Below are positions 34,582-43,755 of a stretch of 64,000 nucleotides of DNA, piece after piece; positions within the stretch are counted from its first letter, which is position 1, and each line of letters opens with the position of its first letter. Origin of the DNA: Mycobacterium sp. 852002-51057_SCH5723018. Lineage in GTDB: Bacteria > Actinomycetota > Actinomycetes > Mycobacteriales > Mycobacteriaceae. The position numbers and the translations under genes are program-made. The notes beneath the pieces were generated by a model. The model made no database searches. It had not been told where the DNA came from and saw only the letters and a list, made by a program, of their open reading frames with translations. Where the stretch lies: NCBI RefSeq assembly GCF_001667035.1, contig NZ_LZIR01000085.1:1-64000 (forward strand). Reading direction: 5' to 3'.

Positions 34582-35126
34582 TGCGACGGTCCGTCGTCGT
34601 AGCGGTCGTCGTCGGCCACGTCGGACCGGGCGGGCTCGACCCGCTCTTGGACCAGGGGGGTCAGCGCGGCCCGCAGCTGACGGTGATTGCGCGCCCAGGC
34701 CTGCGCCACGCGACCCCCGGTCAGCTTGAGGCCGATGCCGATCCGCCCGCGCGGGACGCCGACCAACTCGCCGAGCGCGCGCGCCGACTGCCACCGCGCC
34801 AGCTCCTTGCCCGACGCCTCGTGATGCTCGGGCTCCGGGTAAACCTTGACGATCTCGCGGACCAGGATGGTTTCGGTGCCCTCACGCAGGGCGTCCTCGG
34901 TCAGTTCGACCGAGACGTGGATCCGTGCCGCCTTGACCTGCAATCCCACGAACGCCGCCACCAGCACCAGGAAGATCAGCGGGACCACGAACGACACCGG
35001 GGCACCGCTCCAGACCTCGATCAGGATCATGGACCCGGCCGACGCCGGGCCCAGCGCCACCCACCACCAACTGGCGCCCGGCTCGTAGAACAACCGCCGT
35101 TCTTCGGCGCCCCTCGCTGTCGTCAT
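34578..35126 (-). CDS. DUF3093-like membrane-associated protein (Rv0513-like)
   Basis: This 182-residue protein has two adjacent membrane segments (WWWVALGPASAGSMILIEVW and VVPLIFLVLVAAFVGLQV, residues 20-64) followed by a soluble domain (IHVSVELTEDALREGTETILV and GELVGVPRGRIGIGLKLTGGRVAQAWAR). The overall plan resembles DUF3093 proteins of actinobacteria, with no catalytic signature. Its ATG overlaps the hemB stop (ATGA), so it is coupled to haem synthesis genes. The frame is open upstream but overlaps hemB. Function unknown. Confidence 0.75.
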   Translation of the reverse strand: MTTARGAEERRLFYEPGASWWWVALGPASAGSMILIEVWSGAPVSFVVPLIFLVLVAAFVGLQVKAARIHVSVELTEDALREGTETILVREIVKVYPEPEHHEASGKELARWQSARALGELVGVPRGRIGIGLKLTGGRVAQAWARNHRQLRAALTPLVQERVEPARSDVADDDRYDDGPSQ

Positions 35127-36112
35127 CGCAGCCAGCCTGCCGCCTCGGCGGCCCAATAGGTGAGCACGATATCGGCGCCGGCGCGCCGGATGCTCGTCAG
35201 GGACTCCAGCGCGGCGGCGCGCCCGTCGATCCAATTGTTCGCGGCCGCAGCGCAAATCATCGCGTACTCCCCCGAGACCTGATAGGCGGCCACCGGCACC
35301 GGCGAAATCGCGGCCGCCGCAGACACAACGTCCAGATAACCCAAAGCGGGTTTGACCATGAGGAGGTCGGCGCCCTCGTCGAGATCCAGCCGGATCTCGC
35401 GCAGCGCCTCGCGGAAGTTGCCCGGCTCCTGCTGGTAGGTGCGCCGGTCCCCGGACAGGCTGGAACTCACCGCTTCCCGGAACGGGCCGTAGAACGCCGA
35501 GGCGAACTTCGCGGCGTAGGCCAGGATCACGACGTCGGCGTAGCCGGCGGCGTCCAGGCCATCGCGGATCGCGGCCACCTGACCGTCCATCATCCCGCTC
35601 GGCCCGACCACGTGGGCGCCCGATTCCGCCTGTGCCACAGCCAGTTTGACGTATCGGGCCAAGGTGGCGTCGTTGTCGACCCGGCCCCGGGCGTCCAGGA
35701 CCCCGCAGTGCCCGTGGTCGGTGAACTCATCCAGGCAGGTGTCGGCCATCAACACCGTGGCGTCGCCGAGATCCTTGGCCAGGTCGCGGAGCGCGACGTT
35801 GAGGATGCCGTCGGGGTCGGTGCCGGCCGAGCCTGTCGAGTCCTTGTCGTCGTCGCGGGGCACACCGAACAGCATCAGCCCGCCGACCCCGGCGGTCACG
35901 GCATCGGCGGCGGCGCTGCGCAGCGAATCCCGGGTGTGCTGAACCACGTTCGGCATCGACGGGATCGGCCGCGGTTCGTCGATTCCATCGGCGACGAACA
36001 TCGGCAGCACCAAATGCCTTGGCTCCAGCGATGTTTGCGCCACCAAGCGACGCACGGCCGGTGTAGAGCGGAGCCGGCGGGGGCGCTGCCGCGGATAGGC
36101 GCTCATGCTCAT
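35123..36112 (-). CDS. hemB: Delta-aminolevulinic acid dehydratase (porphobilinogen synthase)
   Basis: HemB condenses two 5-aminolevulinates to porphobilinogen. The 329 residues carry the Schiff-base lysines in LAYAAKFASAFYGPF (Lys202) and LLMVKPALGYLD (Lys254). The metal-site segment reads ADTCLDEFTDHGHCG, with Asp in place of the middle Cys of the zinc type, which suggests the magnesium-dependent class. The ATG at 36112 gives a start MSMSAYPRQRPRRLR that matches M. tuberculosis HemB. The frame extends further upstream without a plausible N-terminus. It is the last enzyme of the hemA-hemC-hemD-hemB run. Confidence 0.96.
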   Translation of the reverse strand: MSMSAYPRQRPRRLRSTPAVRRLVAQTSLEPRHLVLPMFVADGIDEPRPIPSMPNVVQHTRDSLRSAAADAVTAGVGGLMLFGVPRDDDKDSTGSAGTDPDGILNVALRDLAKDLGDATVLMADTCLDEFTDHGHCGVLDARGRVDNDATLARYVKLAVAQAESGAHVVGPSGMMDGQVAAIRDGLDAAGYADVVILAYAAKFASAFYGPFREAVSSSLSGDRRTYQQEPGNFREALREIRLDLDEGADLLMVKPALGYLDVVSAAAAISPVPVAAYQVSGEYAMICAAAANNWIDGRAAALESLTSIRRAGADIVLTYWAAEAAGWLR

Positions 36113-36194
36113 TCGTAACCGCGAGCGTGCGCAGAATGCCAGCCCCGACGGCGTGTCGGTGTACAAACACGCACGCTCGCCTGCCCGGCGACCA

Positions 36195-37856
36195 TTAGCG
36201 CCTGCGGCTCTTCTTGCGCGGCGGTGGCAGCGCACCCTCGGCGCGTAGCCGCGCGGCGTGTTCGGCCAGGGCGTCGACCAGCGGGCCGACGGCGGCGGTA
36301 TCGGGCTGGACGTCCACCCGCAGGCCGAACTCGGCGGCGGTCTCGGCGGTCTTGGGGCCGATGCACGCGATGATCGTCCGCGCGTGCGGCTTGCCGGCGA
36401 TGCCGACCAGGTTGCGCACGGTCGAGCTGGAGGTGAAGCACACCGCGTCGAAGCCGCCCGTCTTGATCATCTCGCGGGTGGCCGCCGGCGGCGGCGCGGC
36501 ACGCACCGTCCGGTAGGCGGTGACGTCCTCGATCTCCCAGCCGCGCTCGCGCAGCCCCTCGGCCAGCGTCTCGGTGGCGATGTCGGCCCGCGGCAGCAGG
36601 ACCCGATTCACCGGGTCGAAAACGCTGTCGTAGGGCGGGAAGTCGTCGAGCAGGCCCAGCGAGGACTGCTCCCCGGCCGGCACCAGCTCGGGGCTGATCC
36701 CGAAGGCACGCACCCGGTCGGCCGTCGATTCGCCCACGCAGGCGATCTTGACCCCGGAGAACGCACGGGCGTCCAGGCCGAACTCGCCGAACTTCTCCCA
36801 CACCGCGCGCACCGCGTTGGTGGAGGTGAACACCACCCACTGGAAGCGGCCGTCGACCAGGCCCTTGACGGCCCGCTCCATCTGGGCGGGGCTGCGCGGC
36901 GGCTCGACGGCGATGGTCGGCACCTCGATCGGCTGCGCGCCGTAGGAGGTCAGCCGCTCGCTCATCTCGCCGGCCTGGTCCTTGGTGCGCGGCACCAACA
37001 CGGTCCAGCCGTAGAGCGCGCGGCTTTCCCACCAGTTCAGCTTCGCCCTGCTGGCCACGGTCTTGCCGATGGTCACCACCAGCGGCCCGGTCAGGGGACC
37101 GGCCGGGTCGGCGCCGCCGAGCACGGCCGGATCGGTCAGCCCTTGCAGCGTGGTTTCGACCGAGCGCTGCTGGCAGGTGGTGCCCTGAGCGGTCACCACG
37201 CAGGGGGTGGCCTCGGCCAGCTCGTGGTCGATCAGGGCGCGGGCCGCGTCGGGCAGGTGCGACGCGGTGGCCTGCAGTATCAGCGGGCCGGGAGCCGCGG
37301 CCAGCGCGTCGAAGTCCACGTCGCCGCGGACGTCGGCAACCGTGTGCGACGAGCCCAGCGGCAGCCCCGCGTAGGTCGGGACGGCGGTGGTGGCGGCCAG
37401 GCCGGGCACGATCTCGATGTGCAGGTGACTGCGCGCCACGGCGTTCACCTCGGTGATGACCGCGTCGACCGTGAGCGGGTCACCGGACACCAGGCGCACC
37501 ACATCGACACCCGAACGGGCCTCGGCCACAAGGGTTTTGGCGACTTCGGCCGGCTCGCCCAGCGCGGGGCGGACGTCGGGACCGGCGGAGATCACCGCGG
37601 GCGCGGCCTGGCCGGTGTCGCCCTCGGCGGCCCCGTCGGCGCTGCCGTCCGGACCGGCGGGCGCCGGGCCGGAGACCGGCGGCAGGTCCTTGCCGATCAG
37701 CGCCAGCACCGGCTCCGGCACGTCGGGGTCGGTGAACACCAGCGCGGCGTTGGTCAGCACCGCCGCGGCCCGCGTGGTCAACAACCCCGGATCACCCGGG
37801 CCGGAGCCCACGAACGTGATGCGGCCCGGTCTCGGCTTGCGCCCTCGCGTCGTCAT
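36195..37856 (-). CDS. hemD: CobA-HemD fusion: uroporphyrinogen-III C-methyltransferase / synthase
   Basis: This 553-residue protein has an N-terminal tetrapyrrole methylase-like domain (ITFVGSGPGDPGLLTTRAA at residues 13-31, VVRLVSGDPLT and EIVPGLAATTAVPTYAGLP). The C-terminal uroporphyrinogen-III synthase domain spans about residues 280-540 and contains VLVPRTKDQAGEMSERL, VVFTSTNAVRAVW and CFTSSSTVRNLVG. HemD closes hydroxymethylbilane to uroporphyrinogen III. The methylase half has an insertion rich in Pro, Ala and Gly around residues 60-100. The ATG at 37856 has GGGAG five bases upstream. Equivalent to Rv0511. Confidence 0.93.
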   Translation of the reverse strand: MTTRGRKPRPGRITFVGSGPGDPGLLTTRAAAVLTNAALVFTDPDVPEPVLALIGKDLPPVSGPAPAGPDGSADGAAEGDTGQAAPAVISAGPDVRPALGEPAEVAKTLVAEARSGVDVVRLVSGDPLTVDAVITEVNAVARSHLHIEIVPGLAATTAVPTYAGLPLGSSHTVADVRGDVDFDALAAAPGPLILQATASHLPDAARALIDHELAEATPCVVTAQGTTCQQRSVETTLQGLTDPAVLGGADPAGPLTGPLVVTIGKTVASRAKLNWWESRALYGWTVLVPRTKDQAGEMSERLTSYGAQPIEVPTIAVEPPRSPAQMERAVKGLVDGRFQWVVFTSTNAVRAVWEKFGEFGLDARAFSGVKIACVGESTADRVRAFGISPELVPAGEQSSLGLLDDFPPYDSVFDPVNRVLLPRADIATETLAEGLRERGWEIEDVTAYRTVRAAPPPAATREMIKTGGFDAVCFTSSSTVRNLVGIAGKPHARTIIACIGPKTAETAAEFGLRVDVQPDTAAVGPLVDALAEHAARLRAEGALPPPRKKSRRR

Positions 37857-37896
37857 TGTCGCTCCCAAGTCTTTCCTATTCGGCCCTATTTCAGCG

Positions 37897-38844
37897 TCAT
37901 TCTTTTCTCGCGCGCGGGTCTTCCCGTGCCGCCGACATCAGCTCCCGCGCCCCCAGCTCGAACAGCTCCGCGGCGACCGAGAGCCCCAGCTCTCGTGCCC
38001 GACCGGGAGAGCCGATGCCGGACGCGCGGATCACGTCGGACCCGTCCAGCGCCGCCACGCAGCCGCGCAGCGACAGCTCTTCGAAGACGCGGCCATCCTC
38101 ATCAATGGACTCGACCACCTCGGCGATCGCGCCCACCGGTGCGGAGCAACCCGCCTCCAGTTCGGCCAACAGGGCTCGCTCCGCGGTGACCGACGCGCGC
38201 GTGTCGGCGTCGTCCAACTCCGCCAGCACCGCCGCCAACTCATCGCCGGCGCGGCATTCGACGGCGAGAGCGCCCTGAGCTGGTGCTGGCAACATCTGCA
38301 CCGGCTCTAGCGTCTCGGTGACATCGTCGAGGCGTCCCAGCCGGGCCAGGCCGGCCCGGGCCACCACGATCGCGTCAAGATCACCACTGCTTACCCTGTT
38401 CAACCTGGTATCTAGGTTGCCTCGTAGGGGGCGGATTTCCAAACCGAGACCCAATGCTCTAAGCTGTGCCGCCCGCCGTGGGGACGAGGTGCCCACCAGC
38501 GAACCCGGCGGCAATTCCCCCAGCACCAGCCCGTCGCGGGCCACCACCGCATCGCGGGGGTCGTTGCGCGGCGGTATCGCCGCGATCGTGAACCTCGGGT
38601 CGTCGGCGGTTGGCAAATCCTTGTGCGAGTGCACCGCGGCGTCGACGCGGCCGTCTTCGATGGCCTCCCGCAGCGCGGTGGTGAAGGCGCCCACACCCAG
38701 GGTTTGGATCGGCGCCGACGAGCGGTCGCCGGCGGTGGTGATGGTCACCAGCTCGGCGGGGTGGCCGTTGGCGATGAGGGCGTCTCTGACGACGCCTGCC
38801 TGGGTGGTGGCCAACAGGCTGCCCCGCGTGCCTATCCGGATCAC
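37897..38844 (-). CDS. hemC: Porphobilinogen deaminase (hydroxymethylbilane synthase)
   Basis: HemC polymerises four porphobilinogens into hydroxymethylbilane. The 315 residues include VIRIGTRGSLLATTQ at the start, HSHKDLPTADDPRF, GTSSPRRAAQLRAL and RGNLDTRLNRV. The dipyrromethane cofactor Cys lies in ELEAGCSAPVGA (Cys233). The GTG at 38844 aligns with the M. tuberculosis start. A TTG at 38853 would add three residues. It follows hemA by 13 bases. Confidence 0.96.
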   Translation of the reverse strand: MIRIGTRGSLLATTQAGVVRDALIANGHPAELVTITTAGDRSSAPIQTLGVGAFTTALREAIEDGRVDAAVHSHKDLPTADDPRFTIAAIPPRNDPRDAVVARDGLVLGELPPGSLVGTSSPRRAAQLRALGLGLEIRPLRGNLDTRLNRVSSGDLDAIVVARAGLARLGRLDDVTETLEPVQMLPAPAQGALAVECRAGDELAAVLAELDDADTRASVTAERALLAELEAGCSAPVGAIAEVVESIDEDGRVFEELSLRGCVAALDGSDVIRASGIGSPGRARELGLSVAAELFELGARELMSAAREDPRARKE

Positions 38845-38857
38845 GTGCGCCAATCAG

Positions 38858-40246
38858 CTACTCGCCGGACTGTTGCGGGTTTCCCGCGTCGAATCCTGTT
38901 GACACAACTGGCAATTCGCCGGCAGCGACGGCGGCTACGGAGTCTATGGCGGTCTGGTCGAGCTCGAAGAGTTCGCGCAGCGCCTCGGCGTAGCTGTCAC
39001 CGCCGGGCGCGCTGGCGAGCTGCTTGATCCGCACGGTAGGCGCGTGCAGCAGCTTGTCCACCACCCGCCGCACGGTGCGGGCGACCTCCTCGCGCTGGTC
39101 GCTCTGAAGGCCCGGCAGCCGGTTGTCCAGGCGCAACAGCTCCGCCTCGACGACGTCGGCGGCGCGCTGGCGCAGCGCGGTCACCGTCGGGGTGACCTCG
39201 GCCATCCGCTGGCCCGCCAGGTAGCTGGCAACTTCGGCCGCCACGATGTGGCGCGCGGCGTCGACATCGCTGGCCGCCGCATGCGCCGACGGTTCGTGCT
39301 GGACGCGTTGCACGTCGACGACCCAGACGCCGGGCAGCCCGGCTACCGCCGGGTCGACGTCGCGCGGCATGCCCAGGTCGCAGATCACCAAAGGGTGCGC
39401 GGCCTCATCAACGTCCGAGCGGCGGGCCGCGGCCAGCGCGTGGTGCACATCGGCCAGCGAAACCACCGGGCTGACCGCCCCGGTGCAGCTGACCACGACG
39501 TCGGCGCCCGCCAGGGCGTCGGGCAGCCGGTCGAGCGTCAACGCCTCGGCGTGCGCTCCGGATTCACGGATCTTGCGGGCCAGCCGCTGCGCCCGGGACA
39601 GGGAGCGGTTGAGCACCTGGATGTGCTCGATGCCGGCGCGGGTCAGGTGCCCCGCCGACAGCGCGCCCATCGCCCCGGCGCCGATGACCACGCCGTTCTT
39701 GCCGGCCAGTCCGCCGAGCCGGCGTTCGGCCATGCCCAGCGCGACCGACACCACCGAGGCGCCGGCGGCGTCGATGCCGGTCTCGGAATGCACCCGCTTG
39801 CCCACCGACAGCGCCCGCTGGGCCAGCTCGTGCAGCACCCGGCCGACGGTGCGGTTGGACTCGGCGGCGGCGTACGCGCGGCGCACCTGGCCCAAGACCT
39901 GCTGCTCGCCGATCACCGCCGAATCTAGGCCGCTGGCAACGGCGAAGAGGTGCTCGACGGCGGCCTCGCTGTAGCGGACGTAGGCGTATTTGGTCAGGTC
40001 GCCCATCGACATTCCGGAGTGTTCCGACAGCACCTGCCCGACCACCGCCAACCCGCCGTGGAACGCGTCGACGACGGCGTAAACCTCGACCCGGTTGCAT
40101 GTCGAGAGCACCATCGCCTCGGTGACCAGCGGTGACTGCAACACTCGGTCGACGATCTTGATCTGATCGGATTCGTCGATGCTGAGTTGTTCCAGGACGG
40201 AGACCGGCGCACTGCGGTGCGAGACCCCGAAGAGCAGGACGCTCAC
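38858..40246 (-). CDS. hemA: Glutamyl-tRNA reductase
   Basis: HemA reduces glutamyl-tRNA to glutamate-1-semialdehyde, the first committed step of the C5 haem route, and is usually the point of control. The 462 residues have the catalytic Cys50 in MVLSTCNRVEVYA, the GEQQVLGQVRRAY region, the NADP motif VVIGAGAMGALSAGHL and a C-terminal dimerisation domain. The GTG at 40246 gives the remembered mycobacterial start VSVLLFGVSHRSAP. The frame is open for 28 more codons without family character. Confidence 0.96.
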   Translation of the reverse strand: MSVLLFGVSHRSAPVSVLEQLSIDESDQIKIVDRVLQSPLVTEAMVLSTCNRVEVYAVVDAFHGGLAVVGQVLSEHSGMSMGDLTKYAYVRYSEAAVEHLFAVASGLDSAVIGEQQVLGQVRRAYAAAESNRTVGRVLHELAQRALSVGKRVHSETGIDAAGASVVSVALGMAERRLGGLAGKNGVVIGAGAMGALSAGHLTRAGIEHIQVLNRSLSRAQRLARKIRESGAHAEALTLDRLPDALAGADVVVSCTGAVSPVVSLADVHHALAAARRSDVDEAAHPLVICDLGMPRDVDPAVAGLPGVWVVDVQRVQHEPSAHAAASDVDAARHIVAAEVASYLAGQRMAEVTPTVTALRQRAADVVEAELLRLDNRLPGLQSDQREEVARTVRRVVDKLLHAPTVRIKQLASAPGGDSYAEALRELFELDQTAIDSVAAVAAGELPVVSTGFDAGNPQQSGE

Positions 40247-40339
40247 AGCAGCATCACCTGGCCAGCTCCCTTGCTTCCTCCAGTAACTGAACTGCTGTCC
40301 ACGGTAAACGTTTATCAGCTGGGCTACCAAATAATTGAT

Positions 40340-40651
40340 CTACGTCACTGGCCCGCGCCGCGCTTCCCGGGCCCGCGTGGTCAGGGGGGCGAGATCCGCG
40401 CGCAACCGCGGTTCGTCGACGTCCCAGTAGCTGTGCTCACGGCCGTCCAGCAGGATCACCGGCAGGCGATCGCCGAACTCGGCCCGCAATCCGGGGTTGC
40501 CCGCCGACGCCGCCGCGTCGACGTCGGTCGCGGACAGCTCGAAGCCGAGCTCGCCGGCCAGCTCGGCCAGCCGGGCGTGCGCCCGCGCGCAGAGGGTGCA
40601 GCCCTCCCGGGTGAGCAGCTCTACGCGCCGCCGGGTCGTTGGCTGGGTCAT
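40340..40651 (-). CDS. Glutaredoxin-like protein (Rv0508-like, DUF836)
   Basis: This 103-residue thioredoxin-fold protein has a Cys-x-x-Cys redox site in LLTREGCTLCARAHARL near residues 13-29 and the cis-Pro region RLPVILLDGREHSYWDVD. Such proteins carry out thiol-disulfide exchange, and the partner is unknown. The ATG at 40651 is taken, with an in-frame GTG six bases upstream as the alternative. Orthologue of Rv0508 by order. In M. tuberculosis mmpL2/mmpS2 come next, but here the esxF-type gene follows. Confidence 0.85.
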   Translation of the reverse strand: MTQPTTRRRVELLTREGCTLCARAHARLAELAGELGFELSATDVDAAASAGNPGLRAEFGDRLPVILLDGREHSYWDVDEPRLRADLAPLTTRAREARRGPVT

Positions 40652-40724
40652 GGCCACCAGTGTGGCAGCGGCTGAGCGTCCCGGGTGAATTGTGGGACCG
40701 CCCTGAATTCACTAGCTTGCGGTT

Positions 40725-41036
40725 ATGGGCGCTGATGGGACGCTCCGCGTCGATCCCATGGTGATGCAGGAGTTTGCGGTCTCGCTTGGCGGTGCGGCCG
40801 AGCACCTGATGGCGGAGCTGGGGCAGCTCGATGACCAGGTGGGCCAGATGTTGGGCGGCTGGCGCGGGGCGTCGGGCGACGCGTACGGCTCGGCGTGGGA
40901 GCTGTGGCACAAGGGGGCCCGCGAGGTGCAGACGGGCCTGGCGATCTTGGCGCATCTGGTGGGGCAGGCCGGCGGCCTTTACGACCAGAACGAGGCGAGC
41001 GCCGCACAGGAGATGCGCGGGGTTTACCGTGGCTGA
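40725..41036 (+). CDS. esxF: WXG100 protein, EsxF-like
   Basis: This 103-residue helical-hairpin protein of the WXG100 family has the turn motif in GQMLGGWRGASGDAYGSAWE near residues 40-59. It closely resembles, from memory, EsxF (Rv3905c), including the start MGADGTLRV and SAWELWHKGA. EsxE and EsxF form a pair needed for secretion and activity of the CpnT toxin in M. tuberculosis. No ribosome site is visible directly before the ATG, so the message may be leaderless. The gene overlaps the EsxE-like gene by eight bases. Confidence 0.88.
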   Translation: MGADGTLRVDPMVMQEFAVSLGGAAEHLMAELGQLDDQVGQMLGGWRGASGDAYGSAWELWHKGAREVQTGLAILAHLVGQAGGLYDQNEASAAQEMRGVYRG

Positions 41037-41319
41037 GGCGTTTCGCGTCGACCCCGAAGCGTTGGCCGATGCGGTGCAGCGGATGACCGAGTTTCAGCGC
41101 CGTGCCGAAGAGATGCTCGCCGAAATCGATTCTCGGGTAAAGCGTTTGCATGGGGCCTGGACGGGGGAAGCCGCGGCGGCGCACGTCGAGGCCCATCAGC
41201 ACTGGGCCCGCGGCGAGGCGATGATGCGCGAGGCGTTGGCGAAGTTACGGACCGCGGGTGAGACCGCCCACCGCAACTACACCGGGGCGATGGCACAGAA
41301 CCTGTCCATGTGGTCGTGA
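41029..41319 (+). CDS. esxE: WXG100 protein, EsxE-like
   Basis: This 96-residue WXG100 protein has its turn motif in RLHGAWTGEAAAAHVEAHQH near residues 37-56 and ends NYTGAMAQNLSMWS, matching the remembered EsxE (Rv3904c) C-terminus. The GTG at 41029 overlaps the esxF stop and gives the family N-terminus VAEAFRVDPEALADAV. It probably forms a heterodimer with the preceding protein and is exported by an ESX system encoded elsewhere. The toxin gene starts three bases after the stop. Confidence 0.88.
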   Translation: MAEAFRVDPEALADAVQRMTEFQRRAEEMLAEIDSRVKRLHGAWTGEAAAAHVEAHQHWARGEAMMREALAKLRTAGETAHRNYTGAMAQNLSMWS

Positions 41320-41322
41320 GCC

Positions 41323-43755
41323 ATGGCGCCGCTGGCAGTCGATCCCGCGGCTCTCGACAGCGCGGGTGCCGAGGTGGTGACGGCCGGCGAGGGCTTGGGC
41401 TCGGTGATCACGACGTTGACCAGCGCGCTGTCGGGGTGTGCCGGGATGGCCGGCGACGATCCCGTCGGCGCAGCGCTCGGACATAGCTACGACAGGTCGG
41501 CGGCCAAGCTCATCGAGGCGATGGCGGCCACCAGAAATGGGTTGTGCAGCCTCGGTGATGGCGTCCGGATGTCGGCGCACAACTACTCGCTGGTCGAAGC
41601 GCTGTCCAACGTGTCCGGCCACGGTAGCCCGCTTCTCACGCCCTCGGTGACCGGGCCGATATTGGCCGGCTCTCCGCCGTCTTCGGTGGGCAGCGGTAAG
41701 GGCGCCCCGGCCGGCTGGGGCTGGGTGGCGCCGTATATCGGGATGATCTGGCCGACAGCCGATTCGGGGAAGTTGCGCGCCGCGGCCGCGGCGTGGAGCG
41801 CCGCCGGCACGCAGTTCGCGGTCGCAGAGATCCTTGGCACCGGCGGGCCGATGGGAGCCATTCGCGCGCAACAGATTCCTGAAGGCGCGCTCATCGATCG
41901 GGCGTTCACCGACGCCTTCGGCAGCACCACTCGCCTGGTGCAACAGTGTCAGCAGATCGCGACCCAGCTGGGCAGCTATGCCGCCAACGTCGACAAGGTG
42001 CACGCGGCGATCCTGGATCTGCTGGCGCGCATCTGTGACCCACTGACCGGTATCAAAGAGGTCTGGGAGTTTCTGACCGACGAAGACGAAGACGAGATCA
42101 AGAAGATCGCCGACGACATCCGCGCGGTGGTCGACAATTTCAGCGCCGAGGTGGAGGCGCTGCGAGGCGAGATCGCGGCCACCCTCGCCGAGGCGGTCAC
42201 GATCGCCACCGATATGGGCCGCTACGCGGGCAAAGAGTGGGATCACTTTTTGCACGGCACCGAGGTGGGACGGGCCACCAACCAGGTCGGGCAGTACGCC
42301 AAGGGCGCGTGGTCGGAGGCCGGCGGACTCATCAAGGGAGTCTGGGACATCAGCTCCTTGCGGATGACGATCGACCCGATCGGTTATGGCAAGGCGGTGA
42401 GCGGCCAGATCGAGGGCGCCCTGCCGCTGGTCGGTTTGGGGGGCGAGGGTGCTCCGGGCGTCGGGGAGTCTTTGGTAGCCCTCGGCAAGGGCATCACTCA
42501 CTGGGACGAATGGAGCCAAAACCCGGCCGAAGCCGCCGGTCGGACCGCCGTCGACCTCGCCACGCTGCCCCTGCCCGGGGGACCGCTGGCAAAGCTGTTC
42601 GGCAAGGCCCGCGCGCTCGCCGACGCGCTGAGAGCGATGAGGGGCAAGCCGCCGGAGATTCCGAAAATCCCGCCTATCGAACCGCCGAAGCCCCTGGAGC
42701 CACCGCCAAGCGGGCCAAGGCCGCCGGAACCGCGCAGCCCCGCACCCGAGCCACCGGCCAAGCCGGCGCCCGCACCCGCCAGCGGTCCCCTGCCGCACAG
42801 CCCGACGGAATCCAAGCCGCCGGTCGTCGAGAAGCCTCCCGCTGGTGAGCCGCCCAAACCTGTTGCGGTTCCACCGGGAGCCGGGAACAAGCCCCCAATA
42901 TCCGCGCCCCTAGAGCCAGCGCCGCTCACCCATTCGAAACCGCCCGAGCCCGTTCATGTTCCGGCCTCACCCGGCGGCAATCCGGCTGCGTCCGTTCCCA
43001 GTGCCGCGTTCGCGGAGCAGCCGGCGGCCGCCGCTCCGGCGGCCGCGGCAGCGCACCTGCCCACCTCCCCGACAGGCGGAGTCCCGGGCGAAGTGCCATC
43101 GTCGTTCGGTGGGCCGCCCCACGGTGGGGAACCGCCGGCTCATCCGCCCGAATCACACCAGCTTCATGGCGGCAGCCCTCATCCGCTTGGGGATGACGGG
43201 ACGCCGCACCGGCCGGACGACGGCGCACCGCCACATCCGCCTGCTGATGGCGACGGTCCGCCCCGGTCACACCCGCCGGACGACGGCTCGCCTTCCGATG
43301 CTCACCCGCCGGACGCGACCGACAGCCCCGCGCAGCCGGTTACGGATCCAGACCGCCCGGAATTCACGTTGGACAACCCGCTCGATCACATGAGCGATCA
43401 GCTTCTAGCCTTGTCGGAACAACACCTGACGGGAAGTGGCGAAACGGTACTCGGACCATTTAGGCCTGCCGGGGGTGGCCCCTCCTACATCGAAGTCGCG
43501 CAGCAGCACGGAGCCAGTTACTTCGACATTGGGGACGCCTGGAATTCGGCCACCCCAGTTGAACGACTGGCTGCGAATCAGCATGTACTCGATGTTGCCA
43601 TCGCGAACGGTGACAAGGTTACCCTGTCCGTGCCATTCGATATGGTTAACCCTGATACCTTTACGGGCGCTGAAATAAGATATCTGGAGTTACACGGATA
43701 TCGCCAAATAAACGACACCACATGGGTCCCGCCGGGCGGAAAGATCGGAAAATGA
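41323..43755 (+). CDS. CpnT-like secreted toxin with a different C-terminal toxin domain
   Basis: This 810-residue protein has three parts. Residues 1-440 match the N-terminal channel-like half of M. tuberculosis CpnT, beginning MAPLAVDPAALDSAG and including GWGWVAPYIGMIWP and CDPLTGIKEVWEFLTDEDED. Residues 440-680 are a Pro/His/Gly-rich linker containing GPLPHSPTESKPP. The last 120-130 residues (from about 685) form a separate domain: ETVLGPFRPAGGG, SYIEVAQQHGASYFDIGD, AANQHVLDVAIANGDKVTL and RYLELHGYRQINDTTWVPPG. This is not the TNT NAD-glycohydrolase. It resembles, from memory, C-terminal domains of Rhs-type polymorphic toxins whose activity I cannot name. DNA becomes AT-richer over the toxin part. 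The stop overlaps the next gene (ATGA), as for a toxin-immunity pair. Confidence 0.85.
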   Translation: MAPLAVDPAALDSAGAEVVTAGEGLGSVITTLTSALSGCAGMAGDDPVGAALGHSYDRSAAKLIEAMAATRNGLCSLGDGVRMSAHNYSLVEALSNVSGHGSPLLTPSVTGPILAGSPPSSVGSGKGAPAGWGWVAPYIGMIWPTADSGKLRAAAAAWSAAGTQFAVAEILGTGGPMGAIRAQQIPEGALIDRAFTDAFGSTTRLVQQCQQIATQLGSYAANVDKVHAAILDLLARICDPLTGIKEVWEFLTDEDEDEIKKIADDIRAVVDNFSAEVEALRGEIAATLAEAVTIATDMGRYAGKEWDHFLHGTEVGRATNQVGQYAKGAWSEAGGLIKGVWDISSLRMTIDPIGYGKAVSGQIEGALPLVGLGGEGAPGVGESLVALGKGITHWDEWSQNPAEAAGRTAVDLATLPLPGGPLAKLFGKARALADALRAMRGKPPEIPKIPPIEPPKPLEPPPSGPRPPEPRSPAPEPPAKPAPAPASGPLPHSPTESKPPVVEKPPAGEPPKPVAVPPGAGNKPPISAPLEPAPLTHSKPPEPVHVPASPGGNPAASVPSAAFAEQPAAAAPAAAAAHLPTSPTGGVPGEVPSSFGGPPHGGEPPAHPPESHQLHGGSPHPLGDDGTPHRPDDGAPPHPPADGDGPPRSHPPDDGSPSDAHPPDATDSPAQPVTDPDRPEFTLDNPLDHMSDQLLALSEQHLTGSGETVLGPFRPAGGGPSYIEVAQQHGASYFDIGDAWNSATPVERLAANQHVLDVAIANGDKVTLSVPFDMVNPDTFTGAEIRYLELHGYRQINDTTWVPPGGKIGK

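Noticed and set aside
36258..38189. 643-codon open frame antisense to the CobA-HemD fusion
   Set aside because: The opposite strand holds clear enzyme domains. The antisense text is Gly/Arg/His-rich shadow sequence.
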